From positions 1-64,000 of the forward strand of contig CAVWUA010000020.1 of NCBI GenBank assembly GCA_963758025.1: a DNA stretch of 64,000 nucleotides. Direction: 5' to 3'. The translations under genes and the position numbers were made by a program. The stretch's first letter is position 1. The number at the start of each line of letters is the position of its first letter. Below are positions 6,971 to 17,090 of this stretch, piece by piece. The stretch comes from CAVWUA01 sp963758025. Its GTDB lineage: Bacteria; Planctomycetota; Planctomycetia; Isosphaerales; Isosphaeraceae. The notes under the pieces are model-generated. The model searched no databases and was not told the origin of the DNA. It saw nothing but the letters and a program-made list of their open reading frames with translations.

Positions 6971-7466
6971 ATGTCCCGCATCCTCATCGCGAGCTTCGCC
7001 GCAGTCGGGCTGTCCGGCTTGCTGGTTCCTGGCCCGGCCCGAGGGCAGGCCGTCGGTTTTCAGCCGGTTGTCGGCGCGGTGCCGGACGGCGTGATGATGG
7101 GGGTCGTGCCGGCCGTCTCGGCGGATCGGCGATATGTCCGGCTGGGGGTGAATCCGACGTTCGTCACCGTCAACCGGTTCGACACCGCCACGGTGACGGG
7201 GGCTGTCGGGGGCGGGCGCTGGCGGGTTGCCGGGGGGAGGCATTCCCGGCGTCGGCGGCTTCGGCAGCGTCGGGATCGGCCCGGGATTCGGCGGTGCGTC
7301 CGGCTCGTCGTTCGGCTACGCCGATCCGGGGGGCGGCTTCCGCAACGGCTGGATGCCCTATCGCACGTACGCTCCGAGCGGCACTGCAATGCGCTACGGC
7401 CCACCCTTGACGGCTCGCCCCGCGTCGCCCGCGGCCTACCCTCGCCCGCGACGCCGGAGACGCTGA
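6971..7466 (+). CDS. Small secreted Gly-rich protein, one frameshift
   Basis: ATG 6971 begins a signal peptide (ILIASFAAVGLSGLLVPGPA) ending near GQA. The mature part has PVVGAVPDGVMMGVVPAVSA, then RRYVRLGVNPTFVTVNRFDT, a beta-rich module I associate with secreted planctomycete proteins and secretin C-terminal regions. After a frame change near 7215 the Gly-rich tail follows (GIPGVGGFGSVGIGPGFGGA) and ends at 7466. The total is about 165 residues. Function is unknown; a surface or export role is only an inference. Confidence 0.6.
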
Positions 7467-7699
7467 GCGAATGGCAGGGACGTGTCGGGGAACCGGCCGC
7501 GATTTCGACTCCTTTCTATAGCCACGCCGACACAAGGCCGCGCGGGGGTCTCTCCCGGTCCTTGAGAACCGGATCAGGCGAGTCCAGCGCGGTTCTTTCG
7601 CGTATCGGTCGGGGTGACGGAACGGAAAGCGGGCCGCCGAGGACGATAGGCCCGCAGTCGGCTCGGGTGGAATCCTGAGCCAAAACGGGGAGGCGATTC

Positions 7700-8161
7700 A
7701 TGACCTCCATGATGTCTTTGCTGGGAATCCTGCTGCTCGCCGTGGGCGGGGCCGATCGCGGGCCTGTCCCCGAGACCTTGACGACGACGATCGTCAAGCG
7801 GAGCGACCCGGCCCCGGTTCAGCTTCTAAGGAGCGATGACCCGCTCCAGAACCGGGATGCGGGAAAGAGTTTGCGGCTTGTCGCCGTGGTGCTGGACGAG
7901 GACAGCGATGGCGACCCGGGGGACGGGAACGCGTCGGGAACGACCGCCGACGCGCCGATTTTTCCTCCGCAACGGGTTTCCCCGCCGCTGGCGCATCCCA
8001 CCGTATCGGGTTCTCTCCCGATACGCCGCCCGCTCTCCCGTGCTGCGCTGTTGATTCGTGATCGAGATGCCGACAGAGACGCCCCCGCCGCGTCGAGGCC
8101 GCCGTTCGCGCTTCGACCCGCCGCCGAGGTGCCGTTGGACGTGGAAATTGTCGCATTTTGA
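7700..8161 (+). CDS. Hypothetical secreted protein
   Basis: A 153-residue frame starts at ATG 7700 with a short hydrophobic leader (MMSLLGILLLAVGGA). The rest is Asp/Arg/Pro-rich, including VVLDEDSDGDPGDGNAS, and has no recognisable domain. A GGGGAGG ribosome site lies about 10 bases upstream. The low-complexity character lowers confidence that the whole frame is translated. Confidence 0.4.
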   Translation: MTSMMSLLGILLLAVGGADRGPVPETLTTTIVKRSDPAPVQLLRSDDPLQNRDAGKSLRLVAVVLDEDSDGDPGDGNASGTTADAPIFPPQRVSPPLAHPTVSGSLPIRRPLSRAALLIRDRDADRDAPAASRPPFALRPAAEVPLDVEIVAF

Positions 8162-8206
8162 TCCGATTTCATTCACAAAAAAGCGCAGACACAGGAGTTC
8201 TTCCCC

Positions 8207-8544
8207 ATGTACATGACGCATCAATTCGCCCATCGTGAGACCTTGGAGCGGGCGTGCAACTGGCTGTCGAAGCTCGGGTTCGACCCGTCCCGGATGGAGA
8301 TTCACGACGAAGGATGCCTCGGCTCGCGTTCTGGGGAACGGTGGGGGAGGGTCTGGCCGTCCAGTCGCTCCTGAACGCCATCGAGTCGACGGACCCGGAC
8401 GGCCATCCGAGCGTCTGGGACGTGGCCCAGCGGCCGTTCACGCCGGCCGCGCCCAAGGCGGCGGAGACCGTGATGGAGACGACCATCAGCGCAGCCGCCG
8501 TCGCCGATCGGCTGGCATCCGCTCGACGTCTCATCCCCGCTTGA
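8207..8544 (+). CDS. Hypothetical small soluble protein, one frameshift
   Basis: ATG 8207 (or 8213) opens MTHQFAHRETLERACNWLSK, followed by GFDPSRMEIHDEG. A single-base shift near 8313 continues as LAFWGTVGEGLAVQSLLNAI and ends with AAAVADRLASARRLIPA at 8544. The product is about 112 residues, helical and soluble. AGGAG lies about 10 bases before the ATG. The continuity of codon use across the shift suggests a sequence error rather than decay. Function unknown. Confidence 0.5.
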
Positions 8545-8640
8545 CGCGGATCTGCCGATCCTGCGGGATGCCCTGGGGCATTGAAGGGCGACCCGGTAAG
8601 GCGGTTTTCGAGACTCCTCCCCCATCTCCACTCTTTTGAA

Positions 8641-8688
8641 ATCCACCCTCGTTCCCTCGCAGAGCAGTGCGTGGGAACGGGGGTGGAT
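8641..8688. repeat. Hairpin, CGTTCCC/GGGAACG family
   Basis: ATCCACCCTCGTTCCC is mirrored by GGGAACGGGGGTGGAT with one mismatch. The loop contains CGCAGAGCAGTGC. The same CTCGTTCCC/GGGAACGAG core recurs at 9179-9225. Confidence 0.6.
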
Positions 8689-8863
8689 TCCGTCAGGAGT
8701 CCTGGCGATTCTGGGCGGAGAGCGCCGAGGAGTCCCGGAATTTTTCCCACGAGCCGGTGAATCCGCGAAGGAACGCAACGATCCTTCTCAAGAGTGCCAC
8801 CGTGCGCCCGCGGTTCTTTGACAATCCCCATCATGAGAAATCCTCGCTCGACGGGACCATTCC

Positions 8864-9080
8864 CGCGCCGACCGAACCCAAACCTATCGCGCCGACCGAA
8901 CCCAAGGACCATCGCGCCGACCGAACCCAAGACTCCTGCGCCGACCGAACCCAAGACTCCTGCGCGGACCGAACCCAAACCTGTCGCGCCGACCGAACCC
9001 AAGGACCATCGCGCCCACCGAACCCAAGGACCATCGCGCCGACCGAACCCAAACCTGTCGCGCCGACCGAACCCACCTGC
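8864..9080. repeat. Tandem array, core GCGCCGACCGAACCCAA, 9 copies
   Basis: The box ACCGAACCCA begins at 8871, 8895, 8920, 8944, 8968, 8992, 9017, 9042 and 9066, a period of 24-25 bases. The 7-8 bases between cores vary among a few words (GGACCATC, GACTCCTG, ACCTGTC). The same core appears reversed with a longer period at 29168-29450. Confidence 0.85.
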
Positions 9081-9178
9081 CGTTTTGGCAGGCATCAGAC
9101 TGTGGATTTTCCGCCCCGGATGGACGTTTCGCAACACCCGGGGCCGCCCGCCACGTGCGCGTTCAGGTTTCGGTTCCT

Positions 9179-9225
9179 GACCCTCGTTCCCAACGCGCCT
9201 TGACCCGGCGTTGGGAACGAGGGTC
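9179..9225. repeat. Hairpin, CGTTCCC/GGGAACG family, copy 2
   Basis: GACCCTCGTTCCCAACGC pairs with GCGTTGGGAACGAGGGTC around a short loop, a near-perfect 18-base stem. With 8641-8688 it brackets the tandem array. Confidence 0.65.
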
Positions 9226-9350
9226 GGCGCGGTTGCGGGGTGGATTGGCCTTCTGGCGGGGCGGCCGCGGCGGATATAGTAGCGTGGGATCACGGACGCC
9301 CACGATGTTCCCTCTCTTTTGGGATCGCGCCAAGGAAGGACTCCGTCCCG

Positions 9351-10942
9351 TTGAGCTCGACCGCCCCCTCCGCTTCGTCGCGCAGCTTGCCGCCGGTTCT
9401 GGGACGCCTGCTGCGCGGGTCGTTCTGGCTGGCTCTGCGCAGCCCTTTGCAGGCGGTGATCGCTCTCTGGAGCATCCCCCTGATCCTGGGGGTCCTGGGG
9501 CCGGACCTCAACGGGGCGTATTACTTCGCCTGGGGGTTCGGGTTCGTCCAGTTCCTGTTCGAGTTCGGGATGAGCTCGGCCCTGCAACGGCAGGTCTCCG
9601 ATGCCTGGACCCGCGACGACCGCGACGGCGTGGACCGGGCCATGGCCTGCGGCATGAACTTCTACGCGGCGATGGCCGTCGTGCAGGTCGCCGTCCTGCT
9701 AGGCATTGCCTATGTCGCCTTGCCGTAGCCAATTACCACGGTGAGTCGTACCGGCTGATCGTCAAGCTCCTGTGGCTCCAGGTGTTGACGGCCCCCTGCT
9801 ACGGGCTGACGGTGGTGGTTTCCAGCGTGCTTCAGGCGGCGCGTCGGTACGACTTCATCCCCCGGCTGGAGCTGGGGATTGTCGTCCTGCGGTTCCTGAT
9901 CCTGATCGGCGGGCTGGCGGCGGGGATCGACTTCTTCCTGATCGTCGTCACGCAAACCGCCGTGCAGATCGGCCTGTCGCTCGGGCCCGGCCATCTGGGT
10001 GATGATCCGCGAGCTGGGCTACGTGCCGCGGTTCCGGGGCGCAGGCTGGGCCGATTTCCGGGCGCTGCTGGGAATCAGCCTGTACGTCTTCCTGATCCAG
10101 CTAAGCGTCGTGCTGGCCGACCGGCTGGACAAGACCGTGCTCGGCTTCGTGCTGGAGGACGCCGGCCTGGCGACGACGATCTATGAGAACGTCAGCAAGC
10201 CATTCGTGCAGATCCGCCAGACCGGCTGGATGCTCTCCTACATGGTGATGCCGGCGGTCGCCAGCCTGGCGCGCCTCGCGCGAGGTACGGGATCTGGAGC
10301 GGATCAAGTACGACGGCTCGCGGATGCTCATCGGCCTGCTGACGCCCGTGGCGCTCCTGGCCTGCGTGTACGCCGGCGCCCTTCCTGTGGCTGTGGGTCG
10401 GGCCGAGGTACGCGGCCGAGGCGCACCTGATGCGGCTGTTCCTGGTGGCGGCGCTCCCGTTGACGGTCATCCGTGCTGGTGCAGGCGTCGATCGGCGTCG
10501 GCAAGATCCGGGTGATCGCGATCGCGGCGCTGGTCGGGTCGATCGTCAACCTGCCATTGAGCTATTGGCTGACGGTGCGGATCGGGGTCGCGGGGGTCAT
10601 CTGGGGGACGGTCCTGACGACGCTGGTCTCGAACCTGCTGGTTCCCGGCATCTACACGTTCCGCGTGCTGGAGGTCCGCCCGGCGACGTTCCTGGCGCGG
10701 ACCCTGGGACGCCCTTGACGGGTGCGGCGGCGCTGCTCCTGGCCTCATGGGGCCTGAGCCTGGTCCTCTCGCCCGATCCGCCGGCCGCCGTGAGTCGGCT
10801 GGGCCGGGTCTGGCCTTTGCTGGTGCATCTGAGCGTCGGCAGCCTCGCCTATTTCCTCGGTTACGTCGTGGTCCCGTCCGGCCGTGGCGACCTCTCCGCC
10901 CTCACGCGCCGGTTCCGCCGCCGGGCCTCGGCCACCGCCTGA
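9351..10942 (+). CDS. Polysaccharide flippase (MOP superfamily), six frameshifts
   Basis: The reassembled product is a multi-spanning membrane protein of about 525 residues of the lipopolysaccharide/O-antigen translocase type (Wzx/MATE-like), which moves lipid-linked glycans across the inner membrane. Signature patches are LRGSFWLALRSPLQAVIALW, AYYFAWGFGFVQFLFEFG, RLELGIVVLRFLILIGGL, LADRLDKTVLGFVLEDAG and LVQASIGVGKIRVIAIAALV. Frames change near 9727, 9987, 10285, 10380, 10470 and 10712. The TTG at 9351 was chosen because AAGGAAGGA lies 10 bases upstream and the N-terminus of the family starts shortly after. Nearby rfbB- and rmd-like genes fit a surface-glycan role. Confidence 0.7.
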
Positions 10943-11220
10943 TCCGGGCTTTTTGTCGGGGAGTGGCGAGGGTTCGTCGGGGGCGTCGGGAGCGAGCGCG
11001 GCGGTGTTTCGGTCTGGACATCTCGGGCGGTCCGCGGTATCGTCCGCGCCGCACATCTTGAGGCTCGTCAGCCGACGAGAACGGATTCCGAGAAGCGCCA
11101 CCGGGTAGATCACATCGAATCGACGCGCGATCGCCCAGGAATGCAGTCGCCAACGGGGCCGGCGTCGGGTTACTTGATCTGTCGTGTCCATGCCCCTTCG
11201 GGGCCGTGGTGGAGGAAGGG
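10943..11220. other. Intergenic, no feature recognised
   Basis: The 278 bases between the flippase and flhA hold no convincing gene. GGAGGAAGG immediately before 11221 is the flhA ribosome site. Confidence 0.4.
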
Positions 11221-13460
11221 ATGCCTCCCGAATCACCGAGAGAAACCGCCGTCGCCGGAGCGTGGGCGCGCCTGTCCGGGCTGATCTTGCCGTTGACGAT
11301 CGTCGGCGCGATCCTCGTCTTCGTCGTGCCGCTGCCGCCGGGGATGCTCGACCTGCTGCTGGCGGGGAACGTCACGCTGGCGGTGCTCGTGCTCCTGACC
11401 GTGCTGGCGATCCGCACCCCGCAGGACTTCAGCGCCTTCCCGACCGATCCTGCTGACGACGACGCTGATCCGGCTGGTGCTGAACGTCGCCACCACGCGG
11501 CTGATCCTGACCCGCGGCGGCGAGCACGGCCTGGACGCCGCCGGGGGGGTCATCCGGGCCTTCGGCGAGTTCGTCGCGGGAGACCAGGTGGTCGTCGGGG
11601 CGATCCTGTTCGCGATCCTGGTCGTCATCCAGTTCGTCGTCATCACCAAGGGGGCGACCCGGATCAGCGAGGTCGCCGCGCGGTTCATGCTCGACGGCCT
11701 GCCGGGGCGGCAGATGGCGATCGACGCCGACCTGCACGCCGGCCTGATCGACCAGCACGAGGCCGTCCGGCGCCGCGAGGCCGTCTATCGCCAGGCCGAC
11801 TTCTTCGGCGCGATGGACGGCGCGGGCAAGTTCGTCCGCGGCGACGCCGTCGCGGGCGTCCTGATCACGTTCGTCAACATCCTCGGCGGCCTGTACCTGG
11901 GCGTCGTCCAGCACGGCATGAGCCTGGGCGAGGCGGTCGAGGTCTTCACCAAGCTGACGATCGGCGACGGCCTGGTGAGCCAGGTGCCGGCGTTCCTGAT
12001 CTCGCTGGCCGCGGGCTTGATCGTCACGCGGTCGAGCACCGAGAGCGACCTGGGCCGCGAGGTCACCGGGCAGCTTTTCGGCCGGCCCGAGGTCCTGGGG
12101 GTCGCCTCCGGGTTCCTGCTCCTGCTGTCCTTCTCCGGACTGCCCGCCGTGCCGCTGCTGACCCTGGCCGCCGCGCTGGCCGCGGGCGCGGTCGTGCTGG
12201 CGATGCGTAAGGAACCGGGCGCCGTGGCGGAGTCACCAGGCGCCGAGCGGGCGGCTCCGCCCGAGTGGTCCGAGCCGTCGCCGAGCCCAACGCCGCCGGC
12301 CACCGAGCCACCGTCGGATCGCATGGAGGACCTGCTCCAGGTCGATCCGCTGGAGCTGGAGATCGGCTATCGCCTGATCGCGCTCTCGGACCCGAGCCGG
12401 GGCGACCTGCTGGAGCGCATCCGGGGGGTGCGGCATCGGGTGGCCCGCGAACTGGGGCTGATCGTGCCGCAGGTGCGCATCCGCGACGAGATCCACCTGG
12501 GGCCGCACGAATACCGCCTGAAGATCCGAGGCGCGGTGGTGGGTCAGGGGGTCGCCTACGCGGGCCGCTTGCTGGCCGTGCCGCCGTCGGCACTGGTCGA
12601 GCCGCCCGACGGCCGCGACGGCATCGACCCGACCACCGGCCAGCCCGCCGTCTGGATTCACGCCGACGGCCGCGAGGTCGCCGAACTGGCCGGCTGCCGC
12701 GTGCTGGAGGCTGCCGCGGTCGTCGCCGGCCACTTCGGCGAGGTCGTCCTGGCGCATGCCGACGAACTGCTGACCCACGAACAGGTGCGGCGGCTGCTCG
12801 ACCGCGCCCGGCAGCAATCGCGCGGCCCTGGTCGACGAGGTCGTGCCGGGGCTGCTCCGGGCCGGGGAAGTTCAGCGCGTCTTGCAGAACCTCGTCCGGG
12901 AGCGGGTCAGCGTCCGCGACCTGGAGGCGATCCTGGAGGCCCTGGCCGAGCAAGCGGGCAAGACGCGCGACACCGACGCCCTGACCGAGCACGTCCGCCG
13001 GGCGCTCGGTCGGCAGATCGTCCAGCCATACCGGGGCACCGACGGCCGCCTGCGGGTCGTGACGGTCGCCCGATCGCTCGACGCCCGCCTGGCCGCCGCG
13101 GGCGGGCGCGACGATACCGGCCCTTCCGCCGCGCTCGGGTCCGACGCCGCCCGCGCGATCGTCCAGGGCGTTGCCGAGGCCGTCGCCGAACTGACCGAGG
13201 CGGGCCTGCCCCCGGTCGTCCTCTGCTCGGCGGAGGCCCGCCCGGTGCTCAAGGACCTGACCCGCGCCGATCTCCCCCGCCTGATCGTCCTCAGCCAGCG
13301 CGAGATCCCGCGCGACACGCCGGTCGAGCCGATCGGCTCGGTCGTCGAGGACGAACTGCCGGTCCTCACGAGCGTCTCGACCTCGACCGACCGGCTCCCC
13401 GCGTCCGCCGATCCGTATACCGCCGGGAGAGGAGGGAATCTCGGACGAAATACCTTTTAG
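11221..13460 (+). CDS. flhA: Flagellar export-gate protein FlhA, two frameshifts
   Basis: FlhA forms the export gate of the flagellar type III secretion apparatus in the inner membrane. The N-terminal membrane domain begins at LILPLTIVGAILVFVVPLPP, includes PQDFSAFPT then, after a shift near 11449, LNVATTRLIL, the FHIPEP-family signature. It continues with MDGAGKFVRGDAVAGVLITF and GDGLVSQVPAFLISLAAGLI. The cytoplasmic domain follows (LEIGYRLIALSD, LGPHEYRLKIRG), and after a second shift near 12823 VPGLLRAGEVQRVLQNLVRE. The length is about 745 residues, slightly longer than the usual 690-700. Both shifts are one extra base in conserved sequence. flhF follows. Confidence 0.85.
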
Positions 13461-13516
13461 ACGAACATGCCTTGCGTTCTAATATTCGCCTCCTTCGGAT
13501 CGCGGAAAAGTCGAGA

Positions 13517-14659
13517 ATGCCCGATATGAGCACAAAAACCTACCGAGCCGGGACGATGAAAGAGGCGCTCGAGCAGGTGCGCCGGGACCTGGGGGGCGGG
13601 GCCGTGATCCTCGGCTCGCGCGAGGTCCGCCGCCGCCGGCTGTTCGGGCTGGGGGGACGCGAACTGATCGAGGTGACGGCCACGACCGACCCGGCCGCCG
13701 CGAGCGAAGGGGATGAGAGTCGCGGTGGGGTTGGCTCGGGGGCGATACCGCCGACCGGGAGCGGGGCGCTGCACGCTCAGGTCGGCGAGCAACTGAGCCG
13801 GCTGCACGCGATGGTCGAGAGCCTCAGCCGTCAGGGAAGGCTCGACCATCTGCTGCCCGAATTGCCCAGCGGACTGGCGCCGACGTACGCGACCTTGCTG
13901 GAGGCCGAGGTGCCCGAGGTGCTGGCGCGTCGGCTCGTGCGGCACGTCGCCGAGCGGCTGGAGCCGGACGAGGCCCACCGCCCCGAGGCGCTCCGCGAGG
14001 CGCTCCGCGGCGCGGTCGAGGCCTGCGTGCCGATCGCCCCGCCGATCGCCGCCGTGCCGGGCACCCGCCGCATCGTGGCCCTGGTCGGGCCGACCGGCGT
14101 CGGCAAGACGACGACGGTGGCCAAGCTCGCCGCGAATTTCAAGCTGGTTCAGGGGCTCCGCCCAGGGCTGGTCACGGTCGATACGTACCGGATCGCCGCG
14201 GTGGAACAGCTCCGCACGTATGCCGAGATCATCGGCCTTCCCCTGGCCGTGGCGAACGCCCCGAACGAGATGCGCGGAGCGATCGACGCGCTCGGGGAGG
14301 TGGATCTGGTCCTGATCGACACCGCCGGGCGCAGTCCCCGCGACGAGGTGCGGATCCGCGAGCTGGCCGACTTCCTGGCCGAGGCCCGCCCCGACGAGGT
14401 CCACCTCGTCCTGAGCGCCGTGGCCGGCGAACGCAGCCTGCGGGCGGCCGTCGAGCGGTTCGCGGTCGTGCGGGCCGACCGCCTGATCCTCACGAAGCTC
14501 GACGAGGCGGACGGACTCGGCGGCGTTCTGGCCGTGATCGGTCAGGCCAACCGCCCCGTCAGCTACCTGACCACCGGCCAGGCCGTCCCCGACGACATCG
14601 AGCCAGCCGACCGCCGGCGCCTCGCGGGGCTGATCCTGGGGCACGAGGTCGTGGGTTAG
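13517..14659 (+). CDS. flhF: Flagellar SRP-like GTPase FlhF
   Basis: FlhF is an SRP-family GTPase that sets flagellar number and placement. About 380 residues: an N-terminal domain (KTYRAGTMKEALEQVRRDLG), a variable linker, then the NG domain with P-loop VGPTGVGKTTTVAKLA, the DTYRIAAVEQLRTYAE box, LIDTAGRSPRDE and TKLDEADGLGG. All G motifs are intact. It starts 57 bases after flhA, so the two are probably one operon. ATG 13526 is an in-frame alternative start; neither has a strong ribosome site. The reading frame is intact from start to stop. Confidence 0.9.
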   Translation: MPDMSTKTYRAGTMKEALEQVRRDLGGGAVILGSREVRRRRLFGLGGRELIEVTATTDPAAASEGDESRGGVGSGAIPPTGSGALHAQVGEQLSRLHAMVESLSRQGRLDHLLPELPSGLAPTYATLLEAEVPEVLARRLVRHVAERLEPDEAHRPEALREALRGAVEACVPIAPPIAAVPGTRRIVALVGPTGVGKTTTVAKLAANFKLVQGLRPGLVTVDTYRIAAVEQLRTYAEIIGLPLAVANAPNEMRGAIDALGEVDLVLIDTAGRSPRDEVRIRELADFLAEARPDEVHLVLSAVAGERSLRAAVERFAVVRADRLILTKLDEADGLGGVLAVIGQANRPVSYLTTGQAVPDDIEPADRRRLAGLILGHEVVG

Positions 14660-14780
14660 GGATGTTTTCCCACCTCGATCCGAGCCATGCCCCTGGCACA
14701 CGGTGGCGGGGCGGAACGAACCCCATCGGGACGGCCTCAGAAGCCCGCGCCTGACGCTTCGATCGGGAGGATTCCTCGGC

Positions 14781-15551
14781 TTATCGTCCGGGAGGCCGGC
14801 GACCGTACATCCCGGCACGTGCGCTATCGGAGGTTCGTCTCCGGTTCGTCGGTTCCGGCTTGGGCGTCGTCAGGGTGGCCTTGCCGTCGATTCGCCACTC
14901 GCCCCCTTGCTTGGCCCAGGCGATCGGCAGATCGTAAGGTTCGGCGATTTGCCCGACAGTGGAGGATTTGAGCTTGAGCGGCGGGGTCAGCATTGAGTGG
15001 GTGACCGCCTTGGTGCCCGCATCGCCGCCGCTGAGAATCCTTGAGGCGACGATGACGTCGTTGCCCGGTCCTTGCTCGCCGTATTCGCCGAACTCGGAAC
15101 GGGTCGATTCAAGCCATTTGTCCACGTCGGCCTCGGTCCCGGAGACGGCCAGCGACCGGAGCCAGGACCCCTTGCCGTCCACCCAGGCCTCGGCCGCGTA
15201 GGTGGAGCGATCGATCAGCGAGGTGGGCACCGGCTCGCCGAAGAGGCCGATCTTGCCGATCAGCCAGTACACGAGCACGAGCCCGGCCACGGCCGCGATG
15301 CCGATCCGGACCCCCTTGGGAATGCTGGTGACGGCCTCGACCAGATCCCCGATGAGATCGACGGGCTCATCGCGGCGGGTCGGAATGACCGCGCTGGACT
15401 TTCCCGAGGAGGTCGATGATGGGGGATTTCCCAGGACGATGTTACCGGACATATCCATGTAGAAAACGGCGTCGCACTTCTTGCAATGGAGGCGGGCGTT
15501 GAGCTTATCGGGCGGGACGTTGCCCCGCCGCCCGCAACTGGGGCAGGCCAT
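14781..15551 (-). CDS. Zinc-ribbon single-pass membrane protein
   Basis: About 256 residues. The ATG at 15551 starts MACPSCGRRGNVP, and CPSC with HCKKC forms a four-Cys zinc ribbon in the first 30 residues. A membrane helix (IGIAAVAGLVLVYWLIGKIG) follows, then a domain with GSWLRSLAVSGTEADVDKWL and a C-terminal AWAKQGGEWRIDGKATL. This MJ0042-type architecture is common in planctomycetes, but its role is unknown. The upstream region to 15965 is shared with the divergent rfbB-like gene. The frame is intact. Confidence 0.65.
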   Translation of the reverse strand: MACPSCGRRGNVPPDKLNARLHCKKCDAVFYMDMSGNIVLGNPPSSTSSGKSSAVIPTRRDEPVDLIGDLVEAVTSIPKGVRIGIAAVAGLVLVYWLIGKIGLFGEPVPTSLIDRSTYAAEAWVDGKGSWLRSLAVSGTEADVDKWLESTRSEFGEYGEQGPGNDVIVASRILSGGDAGTKAVTHSMLTPPLKLKSSTVGQIAEPYDLPIAWAKQGGEWRIDGKATLTTPKPEPTNRRRTSDSARAGMYGRRPPGR

Positions 15552-15965
15552 GGGAATCACGGGGAGCCTCCCGAACAGAACGAATTATGGACTAGGAGAA
15601 AGGTGGGGTTCATCCTTGAAGACCGTCGGTCGCCATCCCGGATCAGAGCGGACCCGGGCGGGATCGGCGGTCGAGGTTTTGGCCTCCGATTCCGGTCGAT
15701 GGCCGAATACCTCTCCGTGTTCTTCCATTGTGACATCCCATTCTTCCGAATGCGAGCATTTTGATTGAGAAGTGTCCTTTCCCGACAACATGATTCAATC
15801 AAAACCCTCGGACGCGGATGGCCCCAGGGTGCCTGACGGCCCGGAGCGTGTCGGCCCCGTGGCGGGGCGGGGAAAGCAAGGGAGCAAGCTCACCTTGCCC
15901 GAAAATCACCCGGCGGATAGGGTAACGGGCGGGCGATGGCCAAGGAGGCAGGGAGGACGTCGGGC
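15552..15965. promoter_or_regulatory. Divergent intergenic region with an inverted repeat
   Basis: No gene is seen in these 414 bases, which separate two divergent genes and should hold both promoters. The clearest element is TTTTGATTGA (15760-15769) with TCAATCAAAA (15795-15804), a perfect 10-base inverted repeat of low GC in a GC-rich setting. AGGAGGCAGGGAGG before 15966 contains the rfbB ribosome site. Confidence 0.4.
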
Positions 15966-16976
15966 ATGAAGAAGCTACTGGTCACCGGCGGCTGCGGGTT
16001 CATCGGGTCGAACTTCGTCCGATTCGCCCTGGAGGACGACCCGGAGCTGGAAATCACCAATCTGGACGCCCTGACCTACGCCGGGAACCCCGACAACCTG
16101 CGCGATCTGGAGCCTTCGCCGCGGTACCGGTTCGTCCTGGGGGACGTGGCCGACCGCTCCCTGGTCTTCGAGCTTCTGGCCGAAGGATTCGACGCGGTGG
16201 TTCATTTCGCGGCCGAGAGCCACGTGGACCGCTCGATCGACGATGCCGCCCCGTTCCTGACGACCAACGTGCTGGGTACGCAATGCCTGCTCGACGCGGC
16301 GAGGGTGGTCGGAACGCCCCGGTTCGTGCAGGTCTCGACCGACGAGGTGTACGGCACCCTCGGCCCGGACGACCCGCCGTTCACCGAGACGACCCCGCTG
16401 GCTCCCAATAGCCCGTATGCCGCGAGCAAGGCCGCCGCCGACCTGCTCGTCCGCGCGGCGTGCCACACCTTCGGCCTGAAGACGATCATCACCCGCTGCT
16501 CGAACAACTATGGCCCTTACCAGTTCCCCGAGAAGCTGATCCCGCTGTTCATCACCAATGCCCTGAGTGACCTCCCCCTGCCCGTCTATGGCGACGGCCG
16601 GCAGGTCCGCGACTGGATTCACGTTCTGGACCATTGCCGGGGCATCGACGCCGCGCTGCGGCGCGGGCGGCCGGGGTCGATCTACAACTTCGGCGGGCGC
16701 TGCGAGCGCTACAACCTGGACGTCACCCGCGCCGTGCTGGAACTTTGCGGCAAGCCGGAGACCCTGATCCGCCACGTCATCGACCGCCCCGGCCACGATC
16801 GCCGCTACGCCGTCGATTGCGCGAAGGCCGAGGCCGAGCTGGGCTGGCGTCCGCAGGTCCCCTTCGCGCAAGGGCTGGCCGAGACCGTCGCCTGGTACCG
16901 CGACCACGCCGGCTGGGTCGAGCGCGTGCGATCGGGGGCTTACCGCGAGCGGGACGGGGTGGTCAGTGGCCGGTAG
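15966..16976 (+). CDS. rfbB: dTDP-glucose 4,6-dehydratase
   Basis: This extended short-chain dehydrogenase converts dTDP-glucose to dTDP-4-keto-6-deoxyglucose, the entry to dTDP-rhamnose and other deoxysugars. The NAD-binding motif TGGCGFIGSNF, LDALTYAGN, HFAAESHVDRSI, the catalytic STDEVYG and YAASKAAAD (YxxxK), and RCSNNYGPYQFPEKLIP are all present in family order. The length of 336 is typical. ATG 15966 was preferred to 15936 because the Rossmann motif then starts at once and GGGAGG lies upstream. No rfbA, rfbC or rfbD is in view, so the final sugar is unknown. Confidence 0.85.
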   Translation: MKKLLVTGGCGFIGSNFVRFALEDDPELEITNLDALTYAGNPDNLRDLEPSPRYRFVLGDVADRSLVFELLAEGFDAVVHFAAESHVDRSIDDAAPFLTTNVLGTQCLLDAARVVGTPRFVQVSTDEVYGTLGPDDPPFTETTPLAPNSPYAASKAAADLLVRAACHTFGLKTIITRCSNNYGPYQFPEKLIPLFITNALSDLPLPVYGDGRQVRDWIHVLDHCRGIDAALRRGRPGSIYNFGGRCERYNLDVTRAVLELCGKPETLIRHVIDRPGHDRRYAVDCAKAEAELGWRPQVPFAQGLAETVAWYRDHAGWVERVRSGAYRERDGVVSGR

Positions 16977-17090
16977 CCGGAAGTCCGACGAGCCAATCCC
17001 CGATCCCGCAGATCCCGATGGGATTCCATCTACCCCGGCCGGGGGTCGCGGACCCCTGGCCCCTTTGTCCGGAGACACCGGAGAACCTCT

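Larger units (their letters stand above)
8545..9350. other. Gene-free interval filled with repeats
   Basis: No convincing gene is present. The interval holds a hairpin at 8641-8688, a 9-copy tandem array at 8864-9080 and a second hairpin at 9179-9225. Frames through the array are open only because of its composition. Confidence 0.6.

Noticed and set aside
8794..9203. Thr-Glu-Pro-Lys-rich repeat proteins in several frames
   Set aside because: All three frames are open because of the 24-25 base DNA repeat. There is no ribosome site, and the period is not a multiple of three.
11477..14659. Single 1,060-residue FlhA-FlhF fusion protein
   Set aside because: FlhA changes frame near 12823, and its C-terminus continues to 13460 in another frame. 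FlhF has its own start. The fusion frame contains non-FlhA sequence between about 12830 and 13510.
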